Positions 47,501 to 57,376 of a stretch of DNA of 64,000 nt are shown here, one piece after another. Within the stretch, counting starts at the first letter, position 1. Each line of letters opens with the position of its first letter. Origin of the DNA: JANXQG01 sp963709175 (GTDB lineage: Bacteria; Planctomycetota; Planctomycetia; Pirellulales; Thermoguttaceae). Under the pieces are notes generated by a model. The model was not told the origin of the DNA. It ran no database searches and worked only from the letters and a program-made list of their open reading frames with translations. The stretch spans positions 1-64,000 of the forward strand of contig CAVPVK010000008.1 in the NCBI GenBank assembly GCA_963709175.1, written 5' to 3'. The translations under genes and the position numbers were made by a program.

Positions 47501-48898
47501 CCAGTTGCGCCACAACGCAGCCGCTGTGCTGGCGGAATACTTGCGCGACGAAGTGGATAAACTGCTGCTATTTGGCCGCGTCGCGCAACCGGCCGATCTG
47601 GAATTGCTGGCGGGTCCTTTGGCGGGCCAACGGCAGGCGGTCGCGTCGCTCTGCTCCAGGCTGGCCCAGGATTATTTGCCGCAGGCCGGCCTCGATGCGC
47701 AGGAAACCTCGGCGAAAGAGCGCGCCAACGCGGGCATCTTGCTCTGCTTCGTCGGCGCGGCGGAGCAAGTCTGGCCGTACATGGCGAAGGCCGAGGATCC
47801 CCGCCTGCGAACGTGCCTGGTCCACAACCTTGCCGCCGCCAATGTCGATCCGGCACTCCTGGCCGCGCAGCTGCCGATCGAAACGGATGCCTCGGTCCGC
47901 ACGGCGCTGCTATGGGCGCTCGGGCAGTACGAGGCCTCGGTGCTGACCCAGCCGCGATGCGACGCCCTGGCGCCCGTGCTCGCTGCAATCTATCGCGACG
48001 CCCCGGACCCGGGTCTGCACGGAGCGGCCGAGTGGCTGCTCCGCCACTGGGGTTACAACGATCGGCTGGCCGCCGTTGATGCTGCTTCGGCGCGGGTACG
48101 GTTCAGGCTGGACGCGGTTGGTACCGCACCGCCCAGGGCCATACGATGGCGATTGTTCGCGGGCCGCTGCGATTCCAGATGGGTTCCCGGGGCGATCCGG
48201 ACGGCCATGAGGAAGAGCATCGCCATGAGGAAACGATAGAGTGGTCGTTCGCTCTTGCGACCCACGAGGTGAGTCTCCGCCAATACCGCCTCTTTAACCC
48301 CGGCCACCTCTCCGAATTGAAGGATTCACGGAGCCTGGACTCGCCAGTCAGCCACGTGTCGCTCGTGGATGCGATGGAATATTGCCGCTGGCTAACTGCC
48401 AAAGAGGGGCTTTCTGAGGCGGATATGTGCTACATGGTCGAACCGGACCGCAGGCTTCAGGTCCGGCCCGACTGGCTCAAGCGGCGCGGTTATCGCCTGC
48501 CGACCGAGGCCGAATGGGAGTGCGCCTGCCGAGCCGGGACCACAACGCGCCGCTACTATGGTCACAGCGACGAGTACCTGGGCGCTTATGCCTGGTACCT
48601 GGCGAACCGGGACGGGGCGCTGCATCAGTGCGGCCTGCTGCTGCCGAACGACCTGGGACTCTTCGACATGTATGGGAACGTCGCGGAGTGGTGTCAGAAC
48701 CGCTATGGGCTCGAGACACAGGCGACTTATGATCTCCGTTCCGATGACGTGCTGCACGTGCTTCGCGGCAGCAGCGACGATGCGTCTCCCAGCACGCTGC
48801 GGTCTGCGACACGCTTGGGAGTGGCCGCAACGGCGCGTTTCGCCTCACTTGGATTCCGTATTGCAAGGACGCTGCCCTCGACCGCTGAAAAACCTTAA
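44531..48898 (+). CDS. Ser/Thr kinase - nSTAND NTPase - FGE/sulfatase-modifying-factor-like giant protein (four frame breaks)
   Basis: Frames joined near 44,988, 45,965, 46,480 and 48,110 give ~1,455 residues. Order: a Hanks kinase (GQGAFGQVYLA loop, VAVKVP lysine, VVHRDVKPSNVLL, DFGLA, MSPEQARG); a P-loop NTPase of nSTAND type (GPSGCGKTSIVRAG, Walker B ILLILDQFEQW, LYQLTHDYLVPSLR end); one membrane helix (WCTLVAAVSLAGTAMFA); a HEAT-like helical repeat region; and an FGE/SUMF1-type domain (RFQMGSRGDPDGH, YRLPTEAEWECACRAG, LGLFDMYGNVAEWC, LGFRIAR). GTG 44531 has AGAGGA seven bases upstream. FGE catalytic cysteines and the usual GGS motif are altered (RGSSDD), so the FGE part may bind ligand instead. 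Likely a membrane signalling or STAND-type sensing protein. Confidence 0.85.
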
Positions 48899-48920
48899 AC
48901 CCTAGAAGGACAAGAAAGCC

Positions 48921-50622
48921 ATGACAGAGCACGAGTCAACAACGGTGCCGGATGCCAGCGGAGGCTCCGCCGGCAGTTGCATTCAGAGATGGAACGGCTA
49001 TCAATGGATCACCCTTCCAGGATGTAGCTATTGCGTCTCACCTTGCATCCCGCCGCCCGGGGACCATCCGCCGTCCGGTTACTACGTCGGCCAAACAGTG
49101 ACTTTTGCCTGCATATCACCTTCCGAACCGTTTGGAGCCGACCCGTTAGTTCAACGTACTCTCGCGGAACCGGGCGCAGGAAGCGACGCGACGGAAGGGT
49201 GCCCACCGATGTCCGTGTCTCCGCCCAGGCATCCACCGATATCGAGGTTCAACCTGATCTATCACGTCTTTGCGAACGCGGCCAACGACGTTTGGCTCCG
49301 CAACGTACGTCAACTGCGGCGCCGGTTTGGGATCTTCAACGGGCGCAAGGTTGTGGCAATTGCCACGGGGCCTGGCCTCGTACATCCCGACGACGTGCAG
49401 GCTGCCTTCGCCTGGCCGGGCGTGGAGTACCTTATCGTCCCCAACGATGCGGAGGTCGGCCACGCGGCTTCGTTCCCGGCGTTGCTGGCCGCCGTGCGAT
49501 CGAAGGACCCTCATGAGGCGACCTTCTACGCGCACACCAAGGGGGCTGCCAACGGCTCGCAAGATCCCAAGGCGATCGAGTATTGGCGAAACGCGATGTA
49601 CGCCAGCCTGCTGGACGATCTTCCCAAGCTGCAAGAAGGACTGCGAGAGTTCGCGGCCGTGGGCGCCTGCAAGTCGGTCCACCCCGGCCTGCGAGCTTTT
49701 CCCTCGCCGATCACCTGGGCGAACTGGCATTTTGCCGGGTCGTTCTTCTGGTTCCGACACGACCGGATCTTCAACGATTGTCGCCATACCTTCGTCCCCC
49801 ACGACTATTACGGCGTGGAGGCCTGGCTGGGTGGTTTCCTTGGGCCGCAGGAGGCGGGCAGCCTCCTGCAACCCCGCCCGGAAACGGACCACGTCTGGAC
49901 GGCCTACGAACGCGGCGTTTGGACGGACCCCATCGCGGACGAGATGCCGCCGGCATCTGGTCCGAGCCCCCGCATCTCCGTGGTGATTCCCTGCAAGGGC
50001 CGGCTTTCGCATCTCCGCCACGTGCTTCCCTACTGGCTCAAGCAGGAAACCCCGCCCGCGGAGATCATCGTTGTGGACTATGGCTGCACGGAGCGTTGCG
50101 GCGACTGGGTGAACGCCAACTATCCGAACGTGCGCGTGGTCCGGGTCTGCCAGGACGTCGAGCAATACAATGCGTCCCGCGCGGAACGTGGGCGGCTTGG
50201 CGGCCACAGGCGATTACCTGGCCTTCGCAGACGCCGACTTCATCGCCCCCTGCGATTACCTCACGCGGGTCGCAGGCAAGCTCCAAGCCGGGCACGACCT
50301 GGTGTGCATCGCCCATTACGACAACGGCGAGTTGGGACTCAACGGCACCTGCACGGTCTCGGCGGAACTTTACCGCCGCGTCCGTGGCTACGACGAATCC
50401 AATCCCACTTACGGCTACGAGGACCCCGACTTCTATCGCCGCTGCCAGGCGGCCGGTTGCTCGCAGGGCCACTTGCACAACTGCCAGTGCATGAGGCATT
50501 CGGATGAAGAACGGATGCGGTTCTATCCCCACCGCGATAAGGCCGAGGCGATTCGCGTAACCGCCGCGTGGGCTGCCGATACTTCCCGCGCTGTCAATCC
50601 GCACGGCTACGGGCAGCCATAG
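48921..50622 (+). CDS. GT2 glycosyltransferase with a large N-terminal domain (one frame break)
   Basis: The ~567-residue protein ends with a GT-A glycosyltransferase 2 domain: ISVVIPCKGRLSHLRHVL, PPAEIIVVDYGCTERCGDW, ARNVGGLAATGDYLAFADAD (the DxD sugar-nucleotide motif), YDESNPTYGYEDPDFYRRC. A break near 50,185 separates ASRAERG from RNVGGLA. The N-terminal ~330 residues hold a separate domain with YHVFANAANDVWLRNVRQL, ATFYAHTKGAANG and FAGSFFWFRHDRIF, reminiscent of HTKG-type sugar-transferase domains. The first ~80 residues are Cys/Pro-rich and odd. AAGGA lies ~10 bases before the ATG. It follows the giant kinase gene by 22 bp and converges with the next glycosyltransferase, overlapping by 16 bp. 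Confidence 0.75.
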
Positions 50623-51593
50623 GGCAAGTTCAGCTGGAGAACCTCCTCGGGCGCCGGCTTGGCCGCCGACCAGGATGCCACGATATCGCGGAATTGCGGG
50701 TTCAATTCGGCAAAAATCCCGAACGCTTTCAGTTCCATCGGCAATCGCCGATTGCAGCGCGGAAGAGCGCCGGGGAAGAACTTGCCCTGAGTCCGGTGAA
50801 CGACGGCTATGCGGTTTCCCCATCGACAAACAAGGGCCGGATCGTCCCATTGGACGTCCCCAAGGGATGCATATCGACCTTTGGTGCCAGCCAAGGCTAC
50901 GCGATACATATCCTGGTCGCTCAGCCCATGCTGGAACGTATAATCGCTGTGTTGGCAGAGCCAATGGGTCACCATTAGCTCGCGCCAGAAGGCGGCCACA
51001 TCGATCAGCACCTGGCCGCCCTGGATCGGCGGAATGTCGTCGCCGCGCAAACCAAACCACTCCCAATGGAGGGTCCGCTGGGCGGCTTCGAGATCACGCC
51101 AGAATGCGAATGGAGTCGTTCCCAGGGCCGCGAATAGCAGCGCCGGATCGAAAACGAAATAGGCATCCGCGTCGACGAACGCAAGTCGCCTGAAGCCGCT
51201 GTGGAGGATTGCATAGAGCTTCATTTCCCAGCCGCGAAAAATCCGCGCCGGGTGGCCTTTTCGGAACTGCCGCACGTCGATTGTCTGGGCAAGCGGATCG
51301 CTGCCTAGTTCCCGGCCAATTTGGCCATTGTGCCAGACCTGGACGGGCAGCCGACAGCCGGTTTCCCGCAGCAAGCGAACCGCGATCACGATACCCGGCC
51401 AGTAGCGGTCTTCTCCACACAGAATCACGCCGTCGCCGGCCAGGTTGTTTGGCGGGATGAATTTTCGTCCGAGAATCTCCGCAAGTCCCGCTACGTGCCT
51501 GTCGCGGACGGAAGGGAAGTGCGCCCAGCCTTCCGGCCTGCTTTCTTCCGGGCCCGGGATTGGATCATCTACGGCGCAAACTGGACAATCCAC
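50607..51593 (-). CDS. Glycosyltransferase, GT-A fold with DAD motif (mannosyltransferase-like)
   Basis: The 328-residue product has GVILCGEDRYWPGIVIAVRLLRE near its start (a hallmark of alpha-mannosyltransferase/GT71-like enzymes), LPVQVWHNGQIG, the core WEMKLYAILHSGFRRLAFVDADAYFVFDP with the metal-binding DAD, GGQVLIDVAAFWREL and HGLSDQDMYRVAL. It would transfer a sugar from a nucleotide donor in the cytosol. GTG 51593 has GAGGGAG about nine bases upstream. It converges on the GT2 gene with a 16-bp overlap of the stops. Acceptor and donor are not readable from sequence. Confidence 0.72.
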   Translation of the reverse strand: MDCPVCAVDDPIPGPEESRPEGWAHFPSVRDRHVAGLAEILGRKFIPPNNLAGDGVILCGEDRYWPGIVIAVRLLRETGCRLPVQVWHNGQIGRELGSDPLAQTIDVRQFRKGHPARIFRGWEMKLYAILHSGFRRLAFVDADAYFVFDPALLFAALGTTPFAFWRDLEAAQRTLHWEWFGLRGDDIPPIQGGQVLIDVAAFWRELMVTHWLCQHSDYTFQHGLSDQDMYRVALAGTKGRYASLGDVQWDDPALVCRWGNRIAVVHRTQGKFFPGALPRCNRRLPMELKAFGIFAELNPQFRDIVASWSAAKPAPEEVLQLNLPYGCP

Positions 51594-51869
51594 GTTGTTA
51601 ACTCCCTCGTCAGTTTCAGCCAGCCCCGGTTTTCCGGTTGGAGCCGGGCCTCAACGCCGAGGTCCGCCGTCATATGACCGGGACCGTTCCAATATCTATG
51701 ACGACGAAAGCGACGACAAGCCGTGATTCTTGAGGTCGTTATGAAAACGCAATTGTGTTTGCTGAAGCCCGGCGAGGGTCGGATGCCACGGCCGTGGCGA
51801 AGAAACACGGCGAGCTTACGAAAAATAACCATTTTTGAGACAAAAACGCCGGTCGGTTGGCGCGGGACG

Positions 51870-52154
51870 TCACCAGCGACGATAGCGCCGCGATGTCATC
51901 ATCCCCAGGACGGCCACAAAGATAGCCGCCCCGAGGATTGACCAGACAATCGGGAAACTATGGTCGCCGACGACTATCGTAAATATTTCCGGCAGTCTCA
52001 GTGTCCGCGCCAGCCACGTTCCGAGCACGGCGCCCACCAGGCCCAAGGCCACCGATACTAAACAGCCCCCCGACGAATAGCCCGTGATTGCCTGGCCCAA
52101 CGAGCCGCAAACTCCGGCAATCACGAGCAGAATAATGAAGTCAAGGAGTGTCAT
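51870..52154 (-). CDS. GlsB/YeaQ/YmgE family small membrane protein
   Basis: The 94-residue product has three membrane helices: LLDFIILLVIAGVCGSLGQ, then CLVSVALGLVGAVLGTWLAR, and the last SIVWSILGAAIFVAVLGMM-like helix with a basic end RRYRRW. The spaced small-residue/Gly pattern is the transglycosylase-associated (GlsB/YeaQ/YmgE) pattern. These are stress-induced small membrane proteins of unknown role. It lies 21 bp after the Tyr/Gly-rich gene on the same strand and near a YciE-type gene, a common stress-gene neighbourhood. Confidence 0.85.
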   Translation of the reverse strand: MTLLDFIILLVIAGVCGSLGQAITGYSSGGCLVSVALGLVGAVLGTWLARTLRLPEIFTIVVGDHSFPIVWSILGAAIFVAVLGMMTSRRYRRW

Positions 52155-52175
52155 CGGAGCTCTGGGGCACGGTTA

Positions 52176-52727
52176 TCACCGCCAACCTCGTCCGCCCCAG
52201 CCACGGCCGCCCCAGCCGCCGCCAATATAAATCCCTGGTCTTCCATAGTAATAGCTCGGATATCCATATCCATAGTAATAGCTCGGGTAGCCATAATAAT
52301 AGTCCGTGCTGGGGTACGTCGTCGAAGGTACGGCGTAAGTTGTGCCGGGCGTGACCGTCACTCCACCGTAACCGGTCGTATAGGCGCCGGGCTGGTAATA
52401 GGTCCAGCCGCCGGGATTCGAATAGATCATCCAGCGGTTGTCGGGAGCCCAATACCACCACTGATTGTTATACTGCTTGTAGCGCCACCGGTCTGCCCGG
52501 TTCTCGACGATTGGATCCGCGACTGGCGCGGCAGCCTGAACATTGACGGGCGGCGCGACGGGCACCGTATTCACGTGGACGCCAACGCCGGGCAGGTCAA
52601 CATTCGTTCCTGGGTTCGCAGCGGGACCGACCGGCGGCTGTCCGACGTTAACCTCAATGGCTTTTGCCTGAAAGGCGGACAGGCCCACAATGGCCAGAAC
52701 GACTGGGATGGCAGTACGCAATTTCAT
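52176..52727 (-). CDS. Secreted Tyr/Gly/Pro-rich protein
   Basis: The 183-residue product has a signal peptide (MKLRTAIPVVLAIVGLSAFQ, cut near AKA), a Pro/Val-rich middle (NVDLPGVGVHVNTVPVAPP), a short aromatic block (RWRYKQYNNQWWYWAPDNRW with 'MIYSNPGGWTYY') and a C-terminal stretch very rich in Tyr, Gly, Trp and Arg. The aromatic block resembles the W-x-x-x-NRW segment of a planctomycete secreted family. It could be a surface or matrix protein. The start at 52727 is fixed by an AAGGAGAG ribosome binding site four bases upstream; a longer open frame upstream in the track is read-through. Confidence 0.72.
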   Translation of the reverse strand: MKLRTAIPVVLAIVGLSAFQAKAIEVNVGQPPVGPAANPGTNVDLPGVGVHVNTVPVAPPVNVQAAAPVADPIVENRADRWRYKQYNNQWWYWAPDNRWMIYSNPGGWTYYQPGAYTTGYGGVTVTPGTTYAVPSTTYPSTDYYYGYPSYYYGYGYPSYYYGRPGIYIGGGWGGRGWGGRGWR

Positions 52728-52966
52728 AATTCTCTCCTTTGTCCGATGTTCCGAATGAAGCCGCCGAAGCAACTTCCGCAAGTGCTTTTTTTCTATCCCA
52801 AAACAGGAGCGGCGACTTCTTACAACGGTCGGAAGGGAGTGCATTTGCCATGCCGGGCGCAAACAAAACGGCGGCCGCAATCTGAGGAAGTTTTCCCGAA
52901 CCTCAGTCGCGACCGCCGCCACGGGCATAGGTTTTTCGCATCGCCGCCTCTCAAGGCAGCATCGCG

Positions 52967-53328
52967 TCACTGCGTGCCGGCGGGCGGCGCAGGGGATGGC
53001 GCGGAGGGGCGCCCCCGTGTATGATTGCCCGTTCGGCTGGTTCATTTCGGCCGAGCCGGCGACGGCTCCTTGGCAGCCGGCACAACCTCCGCCACAACTT
53101 GCGCAGCCGTAGCTCGCGCCGCATGTAGCGCAGCCAGAGCTACGCGCACGTCGACACTCCGCATCCGCAACTGCTCGTGCAACCACCACAAGAGGCGGTG
53201 TCTCCGCAACCGCAACCACAGCGGCGATGGTGCCGCCAGCCCGCATTCGCATCGCTAACGGACCAAGCCATGACCAGGGCCACGGCCAAGCATGCGGCCG
53301 CCGCGTGGACGGGTTTGAATCTCCTCAT
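52967..53328 (-). CDS. Small Cys/Gly-rich secreted protein (two frame breaks)
   Basis: The start at 53328 has AAGGAG seven bases upstream and a clear signal peptide (MRRFKPVHAAAACLAVALVM, cut near ANA). A Cys-Gly repeat follows (RRCGCGCGDTASCGGCTSSCG, then SSGCATCGASYGCASCGGG in another frame). The natural end, PSAPSPAPPAGTQ at 52967, is in a third frame. Breaks lie near 53,160 and 52,995. About 15 Cys in ~120 residues suggest metal binding or disulfide-linked surface material. No known family. Confidence 0.55.
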
Positions 53329-53891
53329 TTACGCACTCCTTTTTAAAGATCCTTACAGAACTTTTTGCGACCGGCAACAAGCCGTGACGTGAAAGTTCTC
53401 ATCTGGGGGTTCGACCGGTGTTTTGCAATTTACGTGCCAAGAGAGACAGCCTGGGAAAAACTCGGAAAAAAGACGTGCCCCGCCGCCAATCGCGGAATCT
53501 ACGAGTGCCGCGGGACAGTCCGCCGAGTGGTGCGCCAGAAAAGTGCGAAAATGCGAGCACTTCGTGATGTTATCGGTTTATTGAGACAGGTCGCGAGTGT
53601 GCGCTCGCGGCCGGAGCAGGCGGCTCGCGGCCGTGAGCTCGCCGTCCGACTTCTGCAGCACACTCTCGGTGGTCGATGGTTGTCCGTCACCCGTCGTGGC
53701 CACACCCGCCACGCGTTGATGCCATGGAAACCAGTTTGTCTGGGAAACGTCCCGGGCAGAAGGCCTTGCTGGGGAAGCAAAGTGCCGCGCTTGCCGGGCG
53801 CGCGATTTGCGATCGCTAAAGCGTTAGACTGAGATGTTCTACACACCAGTTGTCGGAAACGAATAAACGCTAGCCAGAGAGAAAAAATACC
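53329..53891. other. ~560-bp region without a supported gene
   Basis: Divergent promoters of the Cys-rich gene and the YciE-type gene must lie here. It contains an 11-bp direct repeat GCTCGCGGCCG (53603-53613 and 53623-53633). A 155-codon plus-strand frame exists (53365-53832) but has weak codon structure and no ribosome binding site, so it is not called. Confidence 0.5.
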
Positions 53892-54395
53892 ATGAAACTG
53901 GATAATCTTGAAGACCTGTTAGTGTACGAATTGAAAGACCTCATGAGCGCTGAAAAGCAGCTTGTCAAAGCTCTGCCCAAGATGGCAAAAGGGGCGTCGC
54001 ACGAGGCCCTGAAGTCCGCGTTCGAGGAACACTTGGACCAAACCAAGGGCCAGGTACAACGACTCGAGAAAGTTTTTGAAATTCTTGGCAAGACGGCTCG
54101 GGCCGAGACCTGCAAAGCCATGGAAGGGCTCATCAAGGAAGGAGCCGAAGTCTTGGAAGAAGAGGGAGATGAAATGGTCAAGGATGCTGCCTTGATCGGG
54201 GCCGCGCAGCGCGTCGAACACTATGAAATCGCCGCATATGGCACGGCGCGAGCGCTGGCCGAGATTTTGGGCCAGTCTCAGGCTGTGGATCTGCTGCAGC
54301 AAACGCTCGATGAGGAGAAGGAAGCCGATATGAAGCTGACGGAAATCGCGATCAGCGAGATTCGCGAACGTCAGCCTTCAGGCGATTCCGAGTAA
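53892..54395 (+). CDS. YciE/DUF892 family ferritin-like protein
   Basis: The 167-residue all-helical product matches YciE/DUF892: NLEDLLVYELKDLMSAEKQL at the start with Glu/Asp metal-type positions, LKSAFEEHLDQTKGQVQRLE, AALIGAAQRVEHYEIAAYGTA and QTLDEEKEADMKLTEIAI. The four-helix bundle with conserved E and H (HYEIAAYG) resembles ferritin-like diiron folds. It is a stress-associated protein of unknown chemistry. AGAGAG lies upstream of the ATG. It is close to the YeaQ-type gene and ends 110 bp before the shared terminator. Confidence 0.88.
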   Translation: MKLDNLEDLLVYELKDLMSAEKQLVKALPKMAKGASHEALKSAFEEHLDQTKGQVQRLEKVFEILGKTARAETCKAMEGLIKEGAEVLEEEGDEMVKDAALIGAAQRVEHYEIAAYGTARALAEILGQSQAVDLLQQTLDEEKEADMKLTEIAISEIRERQPSGDSE

Positions 54396-54505
54396 AGTCG
54401 GAGCGACGCGCATTGTCCGAGTCGGGTACCATGTACTTCCTGGCATAGAAGGGAGGTGCAGCCGACAACGGATTAAAGCCCTTCCTGTTTGGCATTTGTG
54501 GCCGT

Positions 54506-54538
54506 GCCGTGGGACGGATTACGATTTCGTCCCACGGC
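54506..54538. terminator. Bidirectional terminator hairpin between convergent genes
   Basis: A perfect 11-bp stem, GCCGTGGGACG (54506-54516) with CGTCCCACGGC (54528-54538), encloses an 11-base AT-rich loop. It lies between the YciE-type gene (plus) and the MFS gene (minus), and a T-rich ATTTCTGTCATT run follows on the plus strand. Confidence 0.65.
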
Positions 54539-54545
54539 ATTTCTG

Positions 54546-55988
54546 TCATTCGGGGAGAGGAAGGAGCAGAACGCGTTCCGGAGGTTGCGCCGCTGCGGAT
54601 CGCAAGCCGACAGCGCTGCCCGGCCGATCGCGGAGCGGCAAAGCGTGCGCCGGGGTCTTCACCGTTGCGGCGCGGCGAAGACGTCCCCATGTCCACAATC
54701 GCTGCAACACCAGCGCGACATAACCGAGCGGCCGGGCTCCGGGTTCCGCGACGCCGGACAAGAAAGGCAAACTCGCGACGCGGCCGACGAACGAGACCAG
54801 GAAAACGAGCTTGAGGCCGTTCAGTTCGAGCGGTTCGCCCAGGGTGCTCGCCGAACCCCACGAGCCCGCCAGCCAGCCACCGAGCACGGCGGAGATCGCC
54901 GCCACGGGACCCACAATTGCCCGGAAGATGGCCATGTAGGACGATGCGTTGCGGTCGGGCGTGAGCTTGAGCATGAAATTGTCGGGCCCTAGCGCGATGG
55001 GGGTGTTGAAGACGCCCAGGAGTTGGATGGGGACGAGCATCCAGCAGTGGTCGGCATCGATGAACAATAGCAGCAGCGGAAGACAGGCGTCGCCCAACGT
55101 GGCCAGAAAGACGATGGGCTTCAGGCCGAAGCGGTGCGCCATGCGGGTCCAGAAGTTGTTGGTCGCAAGCCCGGCCGCGCTGTTGAGCGTACAGATAACC
55201 ATGATGAAGCCGTAAGACAAATGCAGCTTTTGCAGGTAGAACACGGGAATGAACGGCGCCGCCAGATCGGCAGCCAGGTTCCAGACTGCGTAAAAGAGGA
55301 CGATCCTTCGCAAATTCGGTTGCCGCAGCGGGGAAAGCAGTTTGACGCCGGACGATTCTTCGCGCCAGACGACGGAATCCGCAGCCGGTATCGTGCACAA
55401 CAGCAGCCAGCCAATGAACCCGCAAATCACCGCGCCCGCGAAGACAATCAGAAAACCGAGGTACGGATGATCGTTGCCGCTCAACCTGTCGAGGATCACG
55501 GCGCCCACCATGCAGGTCGCGAAGGACAAGGCAGTAGTCACCAGGTTGCGGCGGCCCAGGAACGGCAAGCGGACGTTTGCCGGCACCAACATTTTGGTCC
55601 AGGAAAGCCACGCTACGCCTCCCAGCGACGCAAAAATCTGGGAGAGGGCCATCAATCCTACGATCAGCCAGACCCTGGTTTCAGCGGAAATGCCGGGCAA
55701 GAGCAGGGGGGCCGCCAGCACCGGCAAATAGAGGATTCGGCTCAGGGCCGAAGTCCAGAGGCAGAGGCGCTTCGTCTGGCCCCGCCGCTCGATCCAATAG
55801 CTCCCCAGAAGTTGGGCCACACCGCACAGCGCCGGCAGGGCGAAAAGGATACCGATTTGCGTGCGGCTGGCGCCCAGCTTCAACGCGAAGCCGGTAAGGA
55901 ACAGTCCGGAAAACAAGCAGCCCATCGCGGTCGTGAATCCACCTTCCACCATGGAAAGCCGCATGCTGCGTTCTAAAGATGACTTCAT
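54546..55988 (-). CDS. Major facilitator superfamily transporter
   Basis: The 480-residue product has about 12 predicted membrane helices (e.g. GCLFSGLFLTGFAL, IGILFALPALCGVAQLLG, VWLIVGLMALSQIFASLGG, YGFIMVICTLNSAAG, VFLATLGDACLPLLLLF, AIVGPVAAISAVLGG) and the typical loop after helix 2 (YWIERRGQTKRLC). The last ~55 residues are Arg/Pro-rich with no helix and may be a real cytosolic tail or an end altered by an indel. The substrate is not predictable. It stands upstream of a glycan cluster on the same strand, but 428 bp apart, so a direct link is uncertain. Confidence 0.85.
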   Translation of the reverse strand: MKSSLERSMRLSMVEGGFTTAMGCLFSGLFLTGFALKLGASRTQIGILFALPALCGVAQLLGSYWIERRGQTKRLCLWTSALSRILYLPVLAAPLLLPGISAETRVWLIVGLMALSQIFASLGGVAWLSWTKMLVPANVRLPFLGRRNLVTTALSFATCMVGAVILDRLSGNDHPYLGFLIVFAGAVICGFIGWLLLCTIPAADSVVWREESSGVKLLSPLRQPNLRRIVLFYAVWNLAADLAAPFIPVFYLQKLHLSYGFIMVICTLNSAAGLATNNFWTRMAHRFGLKPIVFLATLGDACLPLLLLFIDADHCWMLVPIQLLGVFNTPIALGPDNFMLKLTPDRNASSYMAIFRAIVGPVAAISAVLGGWLAGSWGSASTLGEPLELNGLKLVFLVSFVGRVASLPFLSGVAEPGARPLGYVALVLQRLWTWGRLRRAATVKTPAHALPLRDRPGSAVGLRSAAAQPPERVLLLPLPE

Positions 55989-56416
55989 AGTTCGACGTTG
56001 CTTCCAATCCGTTGGTTCTACTGCGGTGCATGCCTGAAACAGCCCGGTCGCGAAATGCCACTCTCGGTTGCTGGCCAGGTGTTTCAGAGACTTGCAGACG
56101 GGCGAAAATACCTTTCGTTTCCAATGGGGTCAATCTCAAGCTGTGATGGCGGGAATAATTATCAGCCCGCGGCTTTGCATACTGCGCGGACGAAACACGA
56201 TTCGCCGCGCGATGCGATGTGAGCATGCATCCAATGGCGTCAAGAGACGACGCAGAGTTGAGAAATCTCAAGCTTCGTCGGCGCGTATCGAGTGCCTCTA
56301 TGCCGAGTATATCACATAGGGAAAATCCCTACAAACGGGAGTGCGCTTTTCCCGAGAAAGAAAGCGGAAATCCCCGAGCGGCAAGAGGCGACCCGCCGCG
56401 AATTATGCAAGCTTAT
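55989..56416. other. ~430-bp intergenic region, AT-richer
   Basis: No supported gene. It lies between the end of the glycan cluster and the MFS gene on the same strand and probably carries the MFS promoter. A small GGGAAAATCCC palindrome lies near 56,319, and the composition is lower in GC than its surroundings. Confidence 0.5.
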
Positions 56417-57376
56417 TTAGAAATAAAACTTTCCGAATCGGATCGAGCCGCGAATTCGCCAATAGATGGAGAGCGGCGGAATCAGGGCGGAGGTAACGAT
56501 CATTTCCGCGATGTGCGTTCCGGTCAACGCTGAGCCTTTCAAACGCCGCGCGGCGAACCATGCGGACATCGCGGTCCAGGCGGCCGCGCCCGCCGCGGCG
56601 ACCAACGGCGATCGCGCCACAGCGCCGGCGACGAAAACGGCCATGCCCAGCACTGCCACGTAGAAACCGCGCGGCAAGGGAGCAATCCGCTGACGATAAA
56701 GTTGCGCGTGTTTGCGATGCAGCAATGGATCGAATATGCCGCGACTCTGCTTGGACAGACTTGCGCCCAGCTACCCTCGGGCGCCGGGTGGACGACCATG
56801 GCTTGCTCGCAGCGGACGATTTTCAGCCCTCGCTCCAACAGCCCGAAATGCAGATCGGAATCTTCGCGCCAGGCCGCGGTGAACCGTTCGTCGAACCCGC
56901 CCACAGCCTCCAAAGCCGTGCGCCGCAGGAAGCAGTTGGCCGTAATGAACTCGGCCGTTTGCAGGCCGGCGATGTCGCGCTGGTAATCGGTGGGTCGATT
57001 GCCCAGCGGAACCATCGTCCGCCCCGACACCGCGTCGGCATGCGAAAGTTCGTTGAGGCCGGCGGCAAGCCAGCCGCGATCCGGCAGGCAATCGTCGTCG
57101 GTAAATGCCAACAAGGACGCCTTGGACATTCGCCACGCGGTGTTCCGCGCCGGCCGGTCCCTGGGTGGCGGTCACCGGCACGTAGCGTAGTTCGGGTCCC
57201 GCAGGGCAGGCCAGCGATTCGAGCAGCCGGGCCGTGATTTCACTGGGCGCGTCGTCGGCCACGATGACCTCATAGGAGCTCCGGGGCAGCGTCTGGTCGA
57301 TTAGGCATTTCAGGCACTTCTCCAGCAGCGCATCGCGACGAAACGTGGGCACGATCACTGAAATCGCCGCGCTCAT
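56417..57376 (-). CDS. GT2 family glycosyltransferase with a C-terminal membrane tail (two frame breaks)
   Basis: The rejoined ~319-residue protein begins ISVIVPTFRRDALLEKCL, then SYEVIVADDAPSEITARLLE, AFTDDDCLPDRGWL (DxD region), NCFLRRTALEAVGGFDERF and WREDSDLHFGLLERG. Breaks near 57,150 and 56,755 separate these from the end, which has two short membrane helices (GFYVAVLGMAVFVAGAVA, AAGAAAWTAMSAWFA). Tail-anchored GT2 enzymes act on lipid-linked sugars at the membrane. The start overlaps the carbamoyltransferase stop (ATGA), with AAGGAG 10 bases upstream. It is the last gene of the glycan cluster. Confidence 0.82.

Noticed and set aside
48700..48898. Variable region of a diversity-generating retroelement at the FGE end
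   Set aside because: The FGE fold and position fit, but there is no reverse transcriptase, no template repeat and no Asn-codon bias in the window.
53365..53832. 155-codon plus-strand frame
   Set aside because: No ribosome binding site, basic low-similarity product and weak codon pattern; likely chance.
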